Part shown: in pieces, positions 23,476 through 32,158 of the stretch
Position numbering within the stretch: the first letter of the stretch is position 1
How the letters are laid out: every line of letters starts with the position of its first letter
Source: Brevibacillus sp.
GTDB lineage: Bacteria > Bacillota > Bacilli > Brevibacillales > Brevibacillaceae
Reading direction: 5' to 3'
Assembly: GCA_017656235.1 (NCBI GenBank)
Contig: JACDOF010000007.1
Location: forward strand, 1 to 64,000
Length of the DNA: 64,000 bases
The notes under the pieces: model-generated
The model's input: the letters and a program-made list of their open reading frames with translations, nothing else
What the model was told of the DNA's origin: nothing
Databases searched by the model: none
Position numbers and translations under genes: made by a program

Positions 23476-23988
23476 CTATTCCAGTTTGATAATCTTTACA
23501 AGCCTGGCGGTGTCAGCAATTTCTTTGTGCAGATGGTTGATGCGATAATCGCTGATGACAATCGTTGCTTTTCCTTTTGCACCGGGTTTGGGATTGCCAA
23601 ACAATGCGGGCAGACTCTCGTCATCTTCATGAACAAATATAAACCATTTCTTATCACGTTCATCGGTTGCTAGAACGGGGAGCTGAGGTATCGAGATGGA
23701 GTCAACTTCAAAGGATACTCCGGAAAAAAATTCATGATCTTCGGGTATAAGCTCGTATGTCCCTGTTATGGTAGCTTCCCCTGTAAACTGAGCTGTTACA
23801 TCATTCGTCTCAAGATTATAGTCTAGGGAAGTCAGTGTCATTCCTGCATAAACATCCCCAATCTTTGCTCTATCAGCATAAAATACATTGGTTGTTGTGC
23901 CGGTATCACCAGGTGATGGAAGCGCTTGATGGCTGGTCATGGAGGGAACGAGGCAGAATAAAGCAAGCAGTACAGAAACAAAATTCAT
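23476..23988 (-). CDS. Exported protein, unknown
   Basis: 170 residues with an N-terminal signal peptide (MNFVSVLLALFCLVPSMTSH). The mature part is beta-rich with sequences such as VYAGMTLTSLDYNLETNDVT, FTGEATITGTYELIPEDHEF and a C-terminal DTARLVKIIKLE. The reading resembles small secreted proteins annotated only as hypothetical in Bacillales. It is the first gene of a two-gene unit with the membrane protein at 23050. Confidence 0.65.
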   Translation of the reverse strand: MNFVSVLLALFCLVPSMTSHQALPSPGDTGTTTNVFYADRAKIGDVYAGMTLTSLDYNLETNDVTAQFTGEATITGTYELIPEDHEFFSGVSFEVDSISIPQLPVLATDERDKKWFIFVHEDDESLPALFGNPKPGAKGKATIVISDYRINHLHKEIADTARLVKIIKLE

Positions 23989-24201
23989 AACTGCTCAAAC
24001 CTTTCCAATTGGATTCACTACACTCATCATATCCGAAAAACGGGATAACGAACAAATAAGATTGGGGAAGACAAGGTAATATTGACGACTCACGTATTAA
24101 CTTGGTACGATCTTTAACGCTAGTGCTTTTTTACTATTTCATAAAGATGACAACGATAAGCCTAAGACGTGCGTCCGCTATTAACCGGAGGGGTACAATT
24201 C

Positions 24202-25881
24202 ATGAAATGGACGATTGGCAAAAAATTAATTGTTGGATTTTTATCAGTTGCTCTACTACTGGTCATGGTGAGTGGAATCTCTTATTACTCTCTCCAGAAA
24301 CTAGATCGCTCGTATTCTGATTTAGTGAACCGAAGGGCCAATATACTCGTTAACGCGAAGGATATTCAGGTCCAGGCTACTCAATTGAATAACAGTTTGA
24401 GGGACTACATACTTACACAAAGTTCTGAAGCCGTGAAAAAAATGGAGGACGCCAGCAAACAACTGTCCATATTGGCATCCACAACGATGGGATTGGCCGA
24501 ATCTCAAGAAATCAAAGATTCATTGAGCAAGATCGAACAATTAAACCAGCAATTTAATGAATCCAAAAATCAATTTCTCTCGGCACATAAAGAGCAAGGA
24601 CTATCCACTGCCAATACCACTTTGTTTCCGATCTCCAGGGAGATTCGAACGATAGCTGACCAAATAAGCGAGCGGCAGCAAAAACTAATGACTCAAGCCT
24701 CACAGGAAAACTCCGCATTGGTAAACGGAGTAGTGACAACCGTTTTACTCGTCAGTGTAATTGCAGTTATTTTTGCGATTTGCATTGGATATTTTGTTTC
24801 ACGATTGATTTCGAAACCAGTGGTTTTGATCTCATCCTCTGCGGAAAAAATTGCTTCAGGAGATCTGACTGTTGAAGATATTCATGTAAAGAACAGAGAT
24901 GAGATTGGGGAGCTGGCTTATTCCTTTAATGTCATGAAAACCAATCTGCGCAGCCTTGTTCAGCAAGTTGGAATCAATGCCGAACAGGTTGCGGCATCTG
25001 CTGAGGAGCTAACAGCAAGTGCTGAACAAACAAGTAAAGCCACGGAGCAAATTGCTTCCACCATACAGGAAATAGCATCAGGCTCCGAGCAACAAGCCTC
25101 CAGCGTAAGCCAAAGTGCCCAGACTGTTAATGAGATGGCGCAAGGAATTCAAGAAATCGCGGCCAACGCCCAAAAGGTATCCACCTCCGCCATACAAGCA
25201 TCTCAAGTGGCAGAGGAAGGCAATCAATCGATCCAAACCGCTAACGAACAAATGGGTTCGATTCACACCAAGGTTAATGACCTGGCAGATGTAATCAAAG
25301 AATTAGGCGATCGTTCACAGGAAATCGGTCAAATTGTTCAAGTGATCACTGACATTGCTTCTCAAACGAATTTATTGGCATTGAACGCAGCTATTGAAGC
25401 GGCAAGAGCAGGTGAACATGGCAGGGGATTTGCTGTCGTAGCAGAGGAAGTAAGAAAACTTGCGGAGCAGTCGGCTGGGTCTGCAAATCAAATCTACGAT
25501 ATCATTTCAATGATCCAAGGGCAGATGGAAAAAGCTGTCGCTTCCATGGATCAGGTGAAACACGAAGTGAGCGAAGGTATGGCAGTAGTAACCCGTGCGG
25601 GAACGTCTTTCGAGCATATTAAACGTTCCGTGGACGGTGTTGCTGTTCAGATTCAAGAGGTATCAGCCGGTGCGCAACAAATGGCAGCGTCTATGGACGA
25701 AATCGTGCAATCGATAACATTCATACGGGAAGTAGCAAAAGAAACAGCTGCAGGTACTCAGAATGTTTCTGCGTCTACTGAAGAACAATTGGCCTCTATG
25801 GAAGAAATCTCTTCGTCAGCCTTGGCGCTGTCCAAGATGTCTGAAGAACTTCAGAAGATCATTGCGAAATTTCGGGTGTAA
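24202..25881 (+). CDS. Methyl-accepting chemotaxis protein
   Basis: ATG at 24202 follows GGAGG by 10 bases; a frame starting at 24169 lacks one. The 559-residue receptor has TM1 (about residues 8-28), an extracellular four-helix-bundle sensor (about 30-175), TM2 (about 176-197), HAMP ([20 protein letters not shown]) and a long cytoplasmic coiled coil. The hairpin tip is canonical ([40 protein letters not shown]), where CheA and CheW bind. The ligand is unknown; the small sensor domain has no PAS or Cache signature. It is transcribed alone, away from the flagellar cluster. Confidence 0.93.
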   Translation: MKWTIGKKLIVGFLSVALLLVMVSGISYYSLQKLDRSYSDLVNRRANILVNAKDIQVQATQLNNSLRDYILTQSSEAVKKMEDASKQLSILASTTMGLAESQEIKDSLSKIEQLNQQFNESKNQFLSAHKEQGLSTANTTLFPISREIRTIADQISERQQKLMTQASQENSALVNGVVTTVLLVSVIAVIFAICIGYFVSRLISKPVVLISSSAEKIASGDLTVEDIHVKNRDEIGELAYSFNVMKTNLRSLVQQVGINAEQVAASAEELTASAEQTSKATEQIASTIQEIASGSEQQASSVSQSAQTVNEMAQGIQEIAANAQKVSTSAIQASQVAEEGNQSIQTANEQMGSIHTKVNDLADVIKELGDRSQEIGQIVQVITDIASQTNLLALNAAIEAARAGEHGRGFAVVAEEVRKLAEQSAGSANQIYDIISMIQGQMEKAVASMDQVKHEVSEGMAVVTRAGTSFEHIKRSVDGVAVQIQEVSAGAQQMAASMDEIVQSITFIREVAKETAAGTQNVSASTEEQLASMEEISSSALALSKMSEELQKIIAKFRV

Positions 25882-25985
25882 TCTGACACTCTGGCTTCAG
25901 GTGGCTGGGATGTGTACGGAAGTCCCTGGTCGATTTACAGCAGGACTCCGCTCACATCTCCTTTTTTATGGCTGCCTTTGAGGGT

Positions 25986-26030
25986 TTGCATATTACCCTT
26001 TTGTTCGCATATAATACAAACAAACGTTCG
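25986..26030 (+). promoter_or_regulatory. SigA promoter with LexA (SOS) box
   Basis: TTGCAT (25986-25991), 18-base spacer, TATAAT (26010-26015). The box CAAACAAACGTTCG (26017-26030) matches the Bacillus LexA consensus CGAAC-N4-GTTCG at 9 of 10 fixed positions and overlaps the start of transcription. Confidence 0.75.
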
Positions 26031-26044
26031 CTAAGGAGGACAGC

Positions 26045-26392
26045 ATGAAAATCAGCAAGAAAGACAACCTGTTTGCAGCGAGTCGGTTTGTATTGCCCGA
26101 ACATCGGGAGCTGTATTTGGAACTGAAGCGAGATCAGGAGTTGATCCCGCAGCCGATCCTGGAAGAGGACGAACTCATGGAGATTCAGTACCGAATTCAG
26201 GACAGCATGCAGTATGATTATACCGTGACGCTCCGGTGGTGGGAGCCGGTGAAGAACGGGCAGGGTCGCATCTGTGAGATGTGGGGATGGGTGAAAGCGG
26301 TTGACAACCCCTACAGGGTTTTGAAGCTAGTGAACGATAAGGATTCACAGTGGATCGACATGGATAGAATCATCGAGGTACGGAGAGACTAG
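26045..26392 (+). CDS. YolD-like family protein
   Basis: ATG follows AAGGAGG. The 115-residue protein has the YolD signature: SRFVLPEHRELYLELKRDQE at the start, then DYTVTLRWWEPVKNGQGRIC and EMWGWVKAVDNPYRVLKLVN. YolD proteins usually precede uvrX-type Y-family DNA polymerases and are induced by DNA damage; their biochemical role is uncertain. Here no polymerase follows. A LexA-type box lies in the promoter, which agrees with SOS control, and a terminator follows the gene. Confidence 0.85.
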   Translation: MKISKKDNLFAASRFVLPEHRELYLELKRDQELIPQPILEEDELMEIQYRIQDSMQYDYTVTLRWWEPVKNGQGRICEMWGWVKAVDNPYRVLKLVNDKDSQWIDMDRIIEVRRD

Positions 26393-26419
26393 CATGGTGT
26401 ACCATGACCTCCCTTTAGC

Positions 26420-26443
26420 AACCCCCGCTGCAGCGGGGGTTTA
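26420..26443 (+). terminator. Terminator of yolD
   Basis: A GC-rich palindrome (ACCCCCGCTG with CAGCGGGGGT) followed by TTTAAA. Confidence 0.75.
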
Positions 26444-26470
26444 AACGTTCTTCCTCTAGGCATGGTGCGT

Positions 26471-26803
26471 TCATTGACCCCATATGTACATGAGGACACG
26501 ATTTATTACGACTACCACCCCATAGATCCAGGCCAAATCTTGTTTCCCGGAAGCGTAAAGTGCGATTGCCGGTATGCCAAAGACAACCAATTCCAAAAGC
26601 AGGTGTAAAGGTGCAGACAACTTCAGCGGAGCACTGGGTGATCCAAGTATCGCCCAGACAATCGCAATGAGGAGTGGTGCACCTATTCCCAAGACCATTT
26701 TCAGAAGAAGTCCCTTACCAGTTTGAAATCCCCAATAACCCAGTGCAGCAAGGGCGCATAGTTCTAGGAAGAACCTTAAAGCCAGGTTGGCTGATTGTAA
26801 CAT
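26471..26803 (-). CDS. YrdB family (DUF2568) membrane protein
   Basis: ATG at 26803 follows AAGGAGG by 6 bases. The 110-residue protein has four membrane helices and the family start ANLALRFFLELCALAALGYW, with WAILGSPSAP in the second loop. Function unknown; B. subtilis YrdB is the namesake. Appears single. Confidence 0.8.
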   Translation of the reverse strand: MLQSANLALRFFLELCALAALGYWGFQTGKGLLLKMVLGIGAPLLIAIVWAILGSPSAPLKLSAPLHLLLELVVFGIPAIALYASGKQDLAWIYGVVVVINRVLMYIWGQ

Positions 26804-26909
26804 GTGATCCTCCTTGGAAAAAAGCCCCCACGCGGGAGCTCGAATAGATGTTGGACCGTACCAGTATAACACGGGTTATGCGATTGTCCAATCTCGAAAG
26901 GTGCGTGCG

Positions 26910-27539
26910 CTACAATGCTGCCAGCACCCCGTTCCACAGTTCGATGCGTGCGCGGAGCGACTGTTCGGCGGTGCGCTCTGCCTCAGCCTGTTTCTCGGGG
27001 GAGTTTTCACACAAGGCCGTGAGCAGCCTTTCTGCCAGTGGGCCGTGTTCGTCGCCATCCAGTTCGATATGTCGCTTCAGGTAGTAGGTCCCGCCATGTT
27101 GTGCCAGTTCCAGCGTATGGTGGACGAAGCGAAAGACCGATTCCGGTACTTCCGCAGCTCGCAGCGCTGCAAGGGGGTCGCGTCCGGCTTGCAGTTCAGC
27201 CAGGAACCGCTCGATCGGAACCGTATCCGCTCCGCACTCTTTCATCGCTTCCACGTAAAGTTCGAAGTGGCTGGCATAGCCGCCTTGACCGTCCTCATCG
27301 GTCTCCTCGCCCAGCACAATTTCGTTGATGAAGCGGGCGTAGTGGGCGTGTCGGGCAGGAACCCAGGGCACGTCGGTGCAGGTCAGGTCGCGCTGCAGCC
27401 GTTTCAAAAGGCTCATAAAATCCCACACGGCAAACACATGGTACTGCATAAAGATTCGGACACGCTCGGGCGTGTTGACCGCCCGGTAAACGGGGTGCTG
27501 TAACAGTTCGTCGCGAATCCTGCGTATGTTGTTCATCAT
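26910..27539 (-). CDS. DUF3050 (heme oxygenase-like fold) protein
   Basis: ATG at 27539 (or 27545) lies after AGGAAAGG. The about 209-residue protein is helical and carries the family motifs FMQYHVFAVWDFMSLLKRLQ, PWVPARHAHYARFINEIVLG with EETDEDGQGGYASHFELYVE, and TYYLKRHIELDGDEHGPLAE. The conserved His/Glu set suits a di-metal heme-oxygenase-like oxidase. No substrate is known. GC is higher than in the adjacent genes. Confidence 0.85.
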   Translation of the reverse strand: MMNNIRRIRDELLQHPVYRAVNTPERVRIFMQYHVFAVWDFMSLLKRLQRDLTCTDVPWVPARHAHYARFINEIVLGEETDEDGQGGYASHFELYVEAMKECGADTVPIERFLAELQAGRDPLAALRAAEVPESVFRFVHHTLELAQHGGTYYLKRHIELDGDEHGPLAERLLTALCENSPEKQAEAERTAEQSLRARIELWNGVLAAL

Positions 27540-27710
27540 GCTCATTTCCTTTCCTGGCGGGGGCGGCCCACGAAGTTTCGTTCCCATTATGGCACAGGCG
27601 GCGGAGTGACGTCCATAACGGAGACCCTTTCATGAGATCGGGAATTCACCCAGCCTAGCCCATGTGAGTACCTTGTGTTTGAAGAGACATTCTTAATCGG
27701 AGGATTTCAA

Positions 27711-28523
27711 ATGGGTTATTATGTTAGGGTAGAACGGGACGTAAAAATATATATAGAAGATGTTGACCCAGGGGGCGGGAAGCCAATCTTGTTTATACAT
27801 GGTTGGCCGGCAAGTCATAAGCTGTTTGAATATCAGTTTGATCAACTGCCCAAACTGGGTTATCGATGCATCGGAATGGATATGAGAGGATTCGGTAATT
27901 CCGATAAGCCTTGGAGAGGGTACAACTACGATCGATTGGCAGATGACGTTCGCGGTGTGGTTGAAGCACTTCGGCTACAAAACTTCACGCTTGGGGGCCA
28001 CTCCTTGGGTGGGGCGGTTGCCATTCGATACATGTCTCGCCACAATGGATATGGAGTATCCAAACTTGGTTTGTTCGCTGCTGCAGCCCCCAGTTTCACC
28101 AGACGTCCCGATTTTCCATATGGATTACCGAAGGAAGAGGTAAGCAAACTCATTCAGGAGACGTATAATGACCGTCCTCAAATGCTTAAGGGATTTGGAG
28201 ACATGTTTTTCTTCCAGTATGTAACGGAGCCTTTCTCCGATTGGTTCTTCCAATTGGGACTGCAGGCAGCAGGTTGGTCCACCGCGAAGGCTGCTGTCTC
28301 GCTTAGAGATGAAAGCTTGTTTTCTGATCTTGGCGACATACGCGTTCCAACGTTAATTCTTCACGGTATTCATGACAGGGTTTGTCTATTCGAATTGGCT
28401 GAAGCACAGGAAAAAGGAATTGAAAACGCCAAGCTGGTCCCGTTTTTATACAGCGGTCACGGATTGTTTTGGGAAGAGCGTGATAAGTTTAACAAGGAGT
28501 TGGTACAATTTATCGAAGAGTAA
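27711..28523 (+). CDS. Alpha/beta hydrolase
   Basis: ATG at 27711 follows GGAGG by 7 bases. The 270-residue enzyme shows the oxyanion segment FIHGWPAS, MDMRGFGNSD, the nucleophile elbow GHSLGG (Ser98), an acid at HGIHDRV and a His at YSGHGLFWEE. The GWP/RGFG pattern is that of non-heme chloroperoxidase-like esterases. Substrate unknown. It is followed by degraded sequence. Confidence 0.9.
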   Translation: MGYYVRVERDVKIYIEDVDPGGGKPILFIHGWPASHKLFEYQFDQLPKLGYRCIGMDMRGFGNSDKPWRGYNYDRLADDVRGVVEALRLQNFTLGGHSLGGAVAIRYMSRHNGYGVSKLGLFAAAAPSFTRRPDFPYGLPKEEVSKLIQETYNDRPQMLKGFGDMFFFQYVTEPFSDWFFQLGLQAAGWSTAKAAVSLRDESLFSDLGDIRVPTLILHGIHDRVCLFELAEAQEKGIENAKLVPFLYSGHGLFWEERDKFNKELVQFIEE

Positions 28524-28705
28524 TGGTTTGCTGCAGCTGGAATTCTCCAAATCCGACGGTCCATTTTCTTTTGCTCTCGCTACTTTCGAACGTTGTCTGG
28601 CATTTTACATGTTGGTAAAGATTTCACGCGCAACGCTCTTTCGAGAATACATCGTTTGACAATCAATTTGACGAATACTTTTGTTTCATGAATTGAAACC
28701 AACAA

Positions 28706-28740
28706 CTGCAAATAACGGCCATTATCAATAGAAATCCACA
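28706..28740 (+). repeat. Short dispersed repeat, copy 3
   Basis: AACTGCAAATAACGGCCATT and TAGAAAT, related to 19305 and 20366. It lies at the 3' end of the paralogous pseudogene. The preceding stretch 28524-28705 shows no gene. Confidence 0.5.
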
Positions 28741-28744
28741 GTTT

Positions 28745-29039
28745 CTAGTTAGCGTATTTTTGTGGATTGCGAAAATAATCCGCATAGTTGTATTGTCCAA
28801 TCAATCTAAAGGTTTTACCTTGCTCATCAAACTCAAAGACCAGGATTTGACCATGCATGCCAGAATTAGCATTCGTCTCCACTACTGCTATTTTCGGATA
28901 GCTGGACAATGCTTTCACCATTTGAATCATTAGGAACTCACACTGGCGATTGAAAGAATGACGGAACCGGTTTTAAGGCAATTACAACTAAACAAATGAG
29001 AATACCAATCATGACGAGATCCTTGATTTCCTGCGACAT
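28745..29039 (-). pseudogene. Membrane-anchored hypothetical protein, copy 2, with nonsense and frameshift
   Basis: ATG at 29039 after GGAGG opens MSQEIKDLVMIGILICLVVI, a membrane anchor, then ALKPVPSFFQSPV and a TGA where the copy at 6636 has TCA. Downstream, AATAGCAGTAG lacks 4 bases relative to copy 1, which shifts the frame. The remainder (GMHGQILVFEFDEQGKTFRL, GQYNYADYFRNPQKY) is still readable. Two lesions make it a pseudogene. Confidence 0.7.
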
Positions 29040-29051
29040 TTGGAATCCTCC

Positions 29052-29255
29052 TTAGTGGTACTCAACCTTTTTCCTCGTCAGCCCCTGCTTGTCAACCAGG
29101 ATCAAACGCATGTTGGTGAAGAGGAACATGTCCCGGATCAACTTATAGGCCATATCGACAAACTCACCGTTTGCCAAGATGTTCGCGTATTCCCTTTGCG
29201 CTTCTGCGGCGCTGACCTCCGAAGCATTGCCTATGAAGCCAACAAAAATCCCCAT
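29052..29255 (-). CDS. Bacterial PH-domain protein, truncated
   Basis: ATG follows AAAAGGAGG. The 67 residues MGIFVGFIGNASEVSAAEAQ to MRLILVDKQGLTRKKVEYH match the first half of the roughly 125-residue bPH_1 proteins of Bacillales, which usually continue after VEYH with further strands. A TAA follows, immediately before the ribosome binding site of the next gene. It may be a truncated and inactive copy. Confidence 0.6.
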   Translation of the reverse strand: MGIFVGFIGNASEVSAAEAQREYANILANGEFVDMAYKLIRDMFLFTNMRLILVDKQGLTRKKVEYH

Positions 29256-29294
29256 GTGAAGCCCCTCCTTTTTGGATAAGACGAGGTGGAGGGC

Positions 29295-29534
29295 CTACAA
29301 GATTTTTGTTACCGTACCAGATGAGTAGTGTTCGACATATTTTTTTATGCCAGTATCAATCAGGTTTCTTCCCTTGCAATCATCATTTGGACATTTGTCA
29401 GGTTTTTCAGGCAGCCAGTAATCTGTTGAGCACATCGAGCAGTAATATTTTTTGGCGGCAATGTTATGGTCGTGAATCCGTTTGTAGTGCTTGTGGCGCT
29501 CCCAATTGTTGTAGTTGGAAATGAGGATAGACAT
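29295..29534 (-). CDS. Small zinc-ribbon protein
   Basis: ATG at 29534 follows AGGAGGTG. In the 79-residue product YYCSMCSTDYWLPEKPDKCP and NDDCKG give a four-cysteine zinc ribbon; a basic His-rich N-terminal segment (WERHKHYKRIHDHNIAAKKY) may bind nucleic acid. No named family. It precedes the PH-domain gene on the same strand. Confidence 0.6.
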   Translation of the reverse strand: MSILISNYNNWERHKHYKRIHDHNIAAKKYYCSMCSTDYWLPEKPDKCPNDDCKGRNLIDTGIKKYVEHYSSGTVTKIL

Positions 29535-29601
29535 GTGCGCACCTCCTGATTTAGGGTTTCGACACCTATCGCCGCTCCCCTTCCGTCTGGGTAAAAAAAC
29601 G

Positions 29602-29636
29602 TTATCCACAAATCCTGTGGAAAACTCTGTGGAAAA
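29602..29636. promoter_or_regulatory. Cluster of three DnaA-box-like sites
   Basis: A consensus TTATCCACA (29602-29610) and two inverted sites TGTGGAAAA (29616-29624, 29628-29636), each one base from TGTGGATAA, within 35 bases. There is no dnaA, dnaN or replication gene nearby, so this is not the main origin on this evidence. Confidence 0.55.
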
Positions 29637-29790
29637 GATACCGGGAGAATATCCGGTTTTCCTCCTCCGGCTTAACGCCTCGCCTCCACTTTGGTATGAT
29701 GTAGGTATCGACCAAAGTTCATATTCGACACCTCATGAAAGGAACACCTGAACGTCTATCTCGTTTCGCAAGGAAAGGAAGTTGATGATC

Positions 29791-30537
29791 ATGGGACTCC
29801 TCCATCATGACGTGACGTTGTTGAACTTTGACGACGTGTATCCTCGTCAGCCGGAGCTGTCAGACTGTGCCGACGAGTGGGTAGAGCTTGCGGATATCAC
29901 GGAGGCCAACATGTTTTGTGCCCACAAGGCACTGACAGAAATCAGCCGCAGGCTGTCCACCCGAACCGGGCGCGGCATTACGTTTATCGGAAACGGCAAT
30001 TATCACTATGTTACCTATCTCCTGCTCGGCGAAATCACCCGGCCGTTTACCCTCGTCTTGTTCGACAATCATACGGATGCGAAACCTGCAAACGACATGT
30101 CCGGGCTGTTGTCGTGTGGATCGTGGGTAGCGGAAGCGGCAGCCAGTTTGCCTCATCTGCAGCAAGTGGTGATCGTCGGGGTTTCCGCCGAACCGCATGT
30201 TTTCCCTCCTCATCTGCAGAAGAAAATCATCCTTTTGCCCGCAACAAGTGAGCGGCAGACCGTGCTCTCCTCCATTCCGACCAAAGATGTTTACATCAGT
30301 ATTGATAAAGACGTGCTGCACCCTGCGTTTGCCGTAACCAACTGGGATCACGGAAACATGCAGCTGCGGGAACTGATCGCGGCACTGCAAATGCTCGTCC
30401 AGCGGAAAAACGTCCTTGGCATCGACATCTGCGGGGAACTGCCGGTGACGCCTGCTGAAGTCTGGTGCCATGCTGGTCAGCTCCGGCGAAACGAGCAGAC
30501 CAATCTGGCCATCCTCAAAACCGTATTACATGCCTAG
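29791..30537 (+). CDS. Arginase/agmatinase-fold protein
   Basis: ATG at 29791 is about 9 bases after AAAGGAAG; ATG 29785 is possible. The 248-residue protein keeps the ureohydrolase metal motifs in modified form: GNGNYHYV (for GGxHs), LFDNHTDA (D-x-H-x-D) and SIDKDVLHPAF (S-x-D-x-D-x-x-D-P, where the third position is not Asp). It is shorter than arginases (about 300). The altered ligands leave catalytic activity uncertain. Substrate unknown. Confidence 0.75.
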   Translation: MGLLHHDVTLLNFDDVYPRQPELSDCADEWVELADITEANMFCAHKALTEISRRLSTRTGRGITFIGNGNYHYVTYLLLGEITRPFTLVLFDNHTDAKPANDMSGLLSCGSWVAEAAASLPHLQQVVIVGVSAEPHVFPPHLQKKIILLPATSERQTVLSSIPTKDVYISIDKDVLHPAFAVTNWDHGNMQLRELIAALQMLVQRKNVLGIDICGELPVTPAEVWCHAGQLRRNEQTNLAILKTVLHA

Positions 30538-30637
30538 TCTGTGATATTCGGGAATAAAACAGGATCAAAGCGAATGTGATAAAATAGAGTGGCGACGGCT
30601 GCCCACATATAGAAAACGTTCACGGGAGGGATCAAAG

Positions 30638-31591
30638 ATGAAGTACCGTCGTCTTGGAAACTCCGGAGTTAAAGTGAGCGAAATCAGTTTGGGAAGCTGG
30701 CTGACGTACGGGGGGTACGTTGGCAAGGAACAGGCGATGGCCACGATTGACAAGGCGTATGAGCTGGGCATCAACTTCTTCGACACGGCCAATATTTACA
30801 TGAATGGCGAAGCGGAGAAGGTGGTGGGAGAGGCGCTCAGGAAGTACCCACGCGAGTCGTACGTGCTGGCGACAAAAGTATGGGGACCCATGGGCGAACG
30901 CCCCAACGACCGGGGATTGTCCCGCAAGCACATCATGGAACAATGTGAAGCAAGCTTGAAGCGTTTGGGTGTCGATTACATCGACCTGTATTACTGCCAC
31001 GCTTTTGATCACGACACACCCATGGAAGAGACGCTTCGTGCGATGGACGATCTGGTTCGGCAGGGCAAAGTATTGTACATCGGTATCAGCAACTGGACAG
31101 CGGCCCAGATCGCAGAGGCGTTGGCCATTGTTGACAAATACCTGCTGCATCGGATCGTGGCCAACCAACCCCTGTACAACATGTTTGCAAGGGAGATTGA
31201 ACAGGAAGTCATTCCGCTGTGTGAGCGAAACGGTATCGGACAGGTCGTGTACTCCCCGCTGGCGCAGGGCGTGCTTGCCGGCAAGTACAAGACTGTCAGC
31301 GACGAGCCCGCAGGCAGCAGGGCGTCCGACAAACACGGCGCGAAGACGGTGAAGTCGTGGCTGAAAGAAGAAAACTTGCGCAAGGTGGAACGTTTGCGTC
31401 CCATCGCCGAAGAACTGGGGCTCTCCCTGGCTCAATTGGCACTGGCCTGGACGCTTCGCCAACCAAACGTCTCCAGCGCCATTATTGGGGCAAGTGTCCC
31501 CGAGCAAGTGGAAGACAATGTGAAAGCCTCGGGTGTCTCCATTCCGGATGAAGCACTGGCACAAATCAGCGAAGCACTGCAGGCATCCTGA
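30638..31591 (+). CDS. Aldo/keto reductase
   Basis: ATG follows GGGAGGG. The 317-residue TIM-barrel enzyme carries the tetrad: Asp and Tyr in FFDTANIY, Lys in LATKVWG, His in YYCHAFD. The NADPH-binding end is SAIIGASVPEQVEDNVKASG. It belongs to the potassium-channel-beta-subunit-like/YghZ group, which reduces various carbonyls. Single gene ending at a perfect 14-base hairpin. Confidence 0.92.
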   Translation: MKYRRLGNSGVKVSEISLGSWLTYGGYVGKEQAMATIDKAYELGINFFDTANIYMNGEAEKVVGEALRKYPRESYVLATKVWGPMGERPNDRGLSRKHIMEQCEASLKRLGVDYIDLYYCHAFDHDTPMEETLRAMDDLVRQGKVLYIGISNWTAAQIAEALAIVDKYLLHRIVANQPLYNMFAREIEQEVIPLCERNGIGQVVYSPLAQGVLAGKYKTVSDEPAGSRASDKHGAKTVKSWLKEENLRKVERLRPIAEELGLSLAQLALAWTLRQPNVSSAIIGASVPEQVEDNVKASGVSIPDEALAQISEALQAS

Positions 31592-31624
31592 GTGAAAAAT
31601 ACGGAATTCTTGCCCAAACATACC

Positions 31625-31665
31625 ACAAACCGGTTTCCGCTTGGCAGAGGAAACCGGTTTGTTCA
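31625..31665. terminator. Strong hairpin terminator
   Basis: ACAAACCGGTTTCC and GGAAACCGGTTTGT form a perfect 14-base stem. Confidence 0.8.
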
Positions 31666-31722
31666 TTTGTTTAAACCGCTGCTTAAACCGACAATGGGCG
31701 GGGGTGCATGCGAAGCTTCGAT

Positions 31723-32121
31723 TCACTCAATATCAATCACACTAAAGTCAGAGACAAGATCACTAGGATGAATGACGCCGCCTTCACTCCCATCTTCTTT
31801 CATAACGGTGTAGCCGTCCTTGTCAAAGTAACTGGGGGTGAGCTGATGGAGAGCATCAAACAACGAACCTGCTTCAATCAGCTCCAGAATACTTGCACCT
31901 CGATGGTCATCGTGTACGTATACGGTATGGTCAAATCCGGCTTCAACGATTTCTTGCAAAGCCTGTTCAGAGTTCATGATAAACGATGTGACTGTATAAT
32001 AGTGATCTACTGCTCCTCCAATGTAAATACCTGATTCAACAACTGCCAGAGCCGGGCTTGCTGCACTCCCCAAAAGGGCCGCCGTACAAATGGAAACCAC
32101 CCACTTCCTCAACGGTTTCAT
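31723..32121 (-). CDS. Exported hypothetical protein
   Basis: 132 residues after AAGGGGAT, with signal peptide MKPLRKWVVSICTAALLGSA cut near SPALA. The mature part is acidic and has EQALQEIVEAGFDHTVYVHD and SLFDALHQLTPSYFDKDGYT; the end is DLVSDFSVIDIE. Unknown family. It lies 37 bases downstream of the large subtilase gene on the same strand, so it could be cotranscribed and act on or with the protease. Confidence 0.7.
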   Translation of the reverse strand: MKPLRKWVVSICTAALLGSAASPALAVVESGIYIGGAVDHYYTVTSFIMNSEQALQEIVEAGFDHTVYVHDDHRGASILELIEAGSLFDALHQLTPSYFDKDGYTVMKEDGSEGGVIHPSDLVSDFSVIDIE

Positions 32122-32158
32122 TTTTTATCCCCTTCCACACGTGTAAACGTTGATTGGA

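Noticed and set aside
27295-27633. 112-residue minus-strand frame
   Set aside because: Alternative frame of the DUF3050 gene without own signal.
29602-29636. Chromosomal or plasmid origin
   Set aside because: DnaA boxes alone, with no dnaA, dnaN, rep gene or AT-rich unwinding element next to them.
30632-31726. 364-residue minus-strand frame
   Set aside because: Shadow of the aldo/keto reductase gene; Cys/His-rich composition is typical of antisense translation of high-GC codons.
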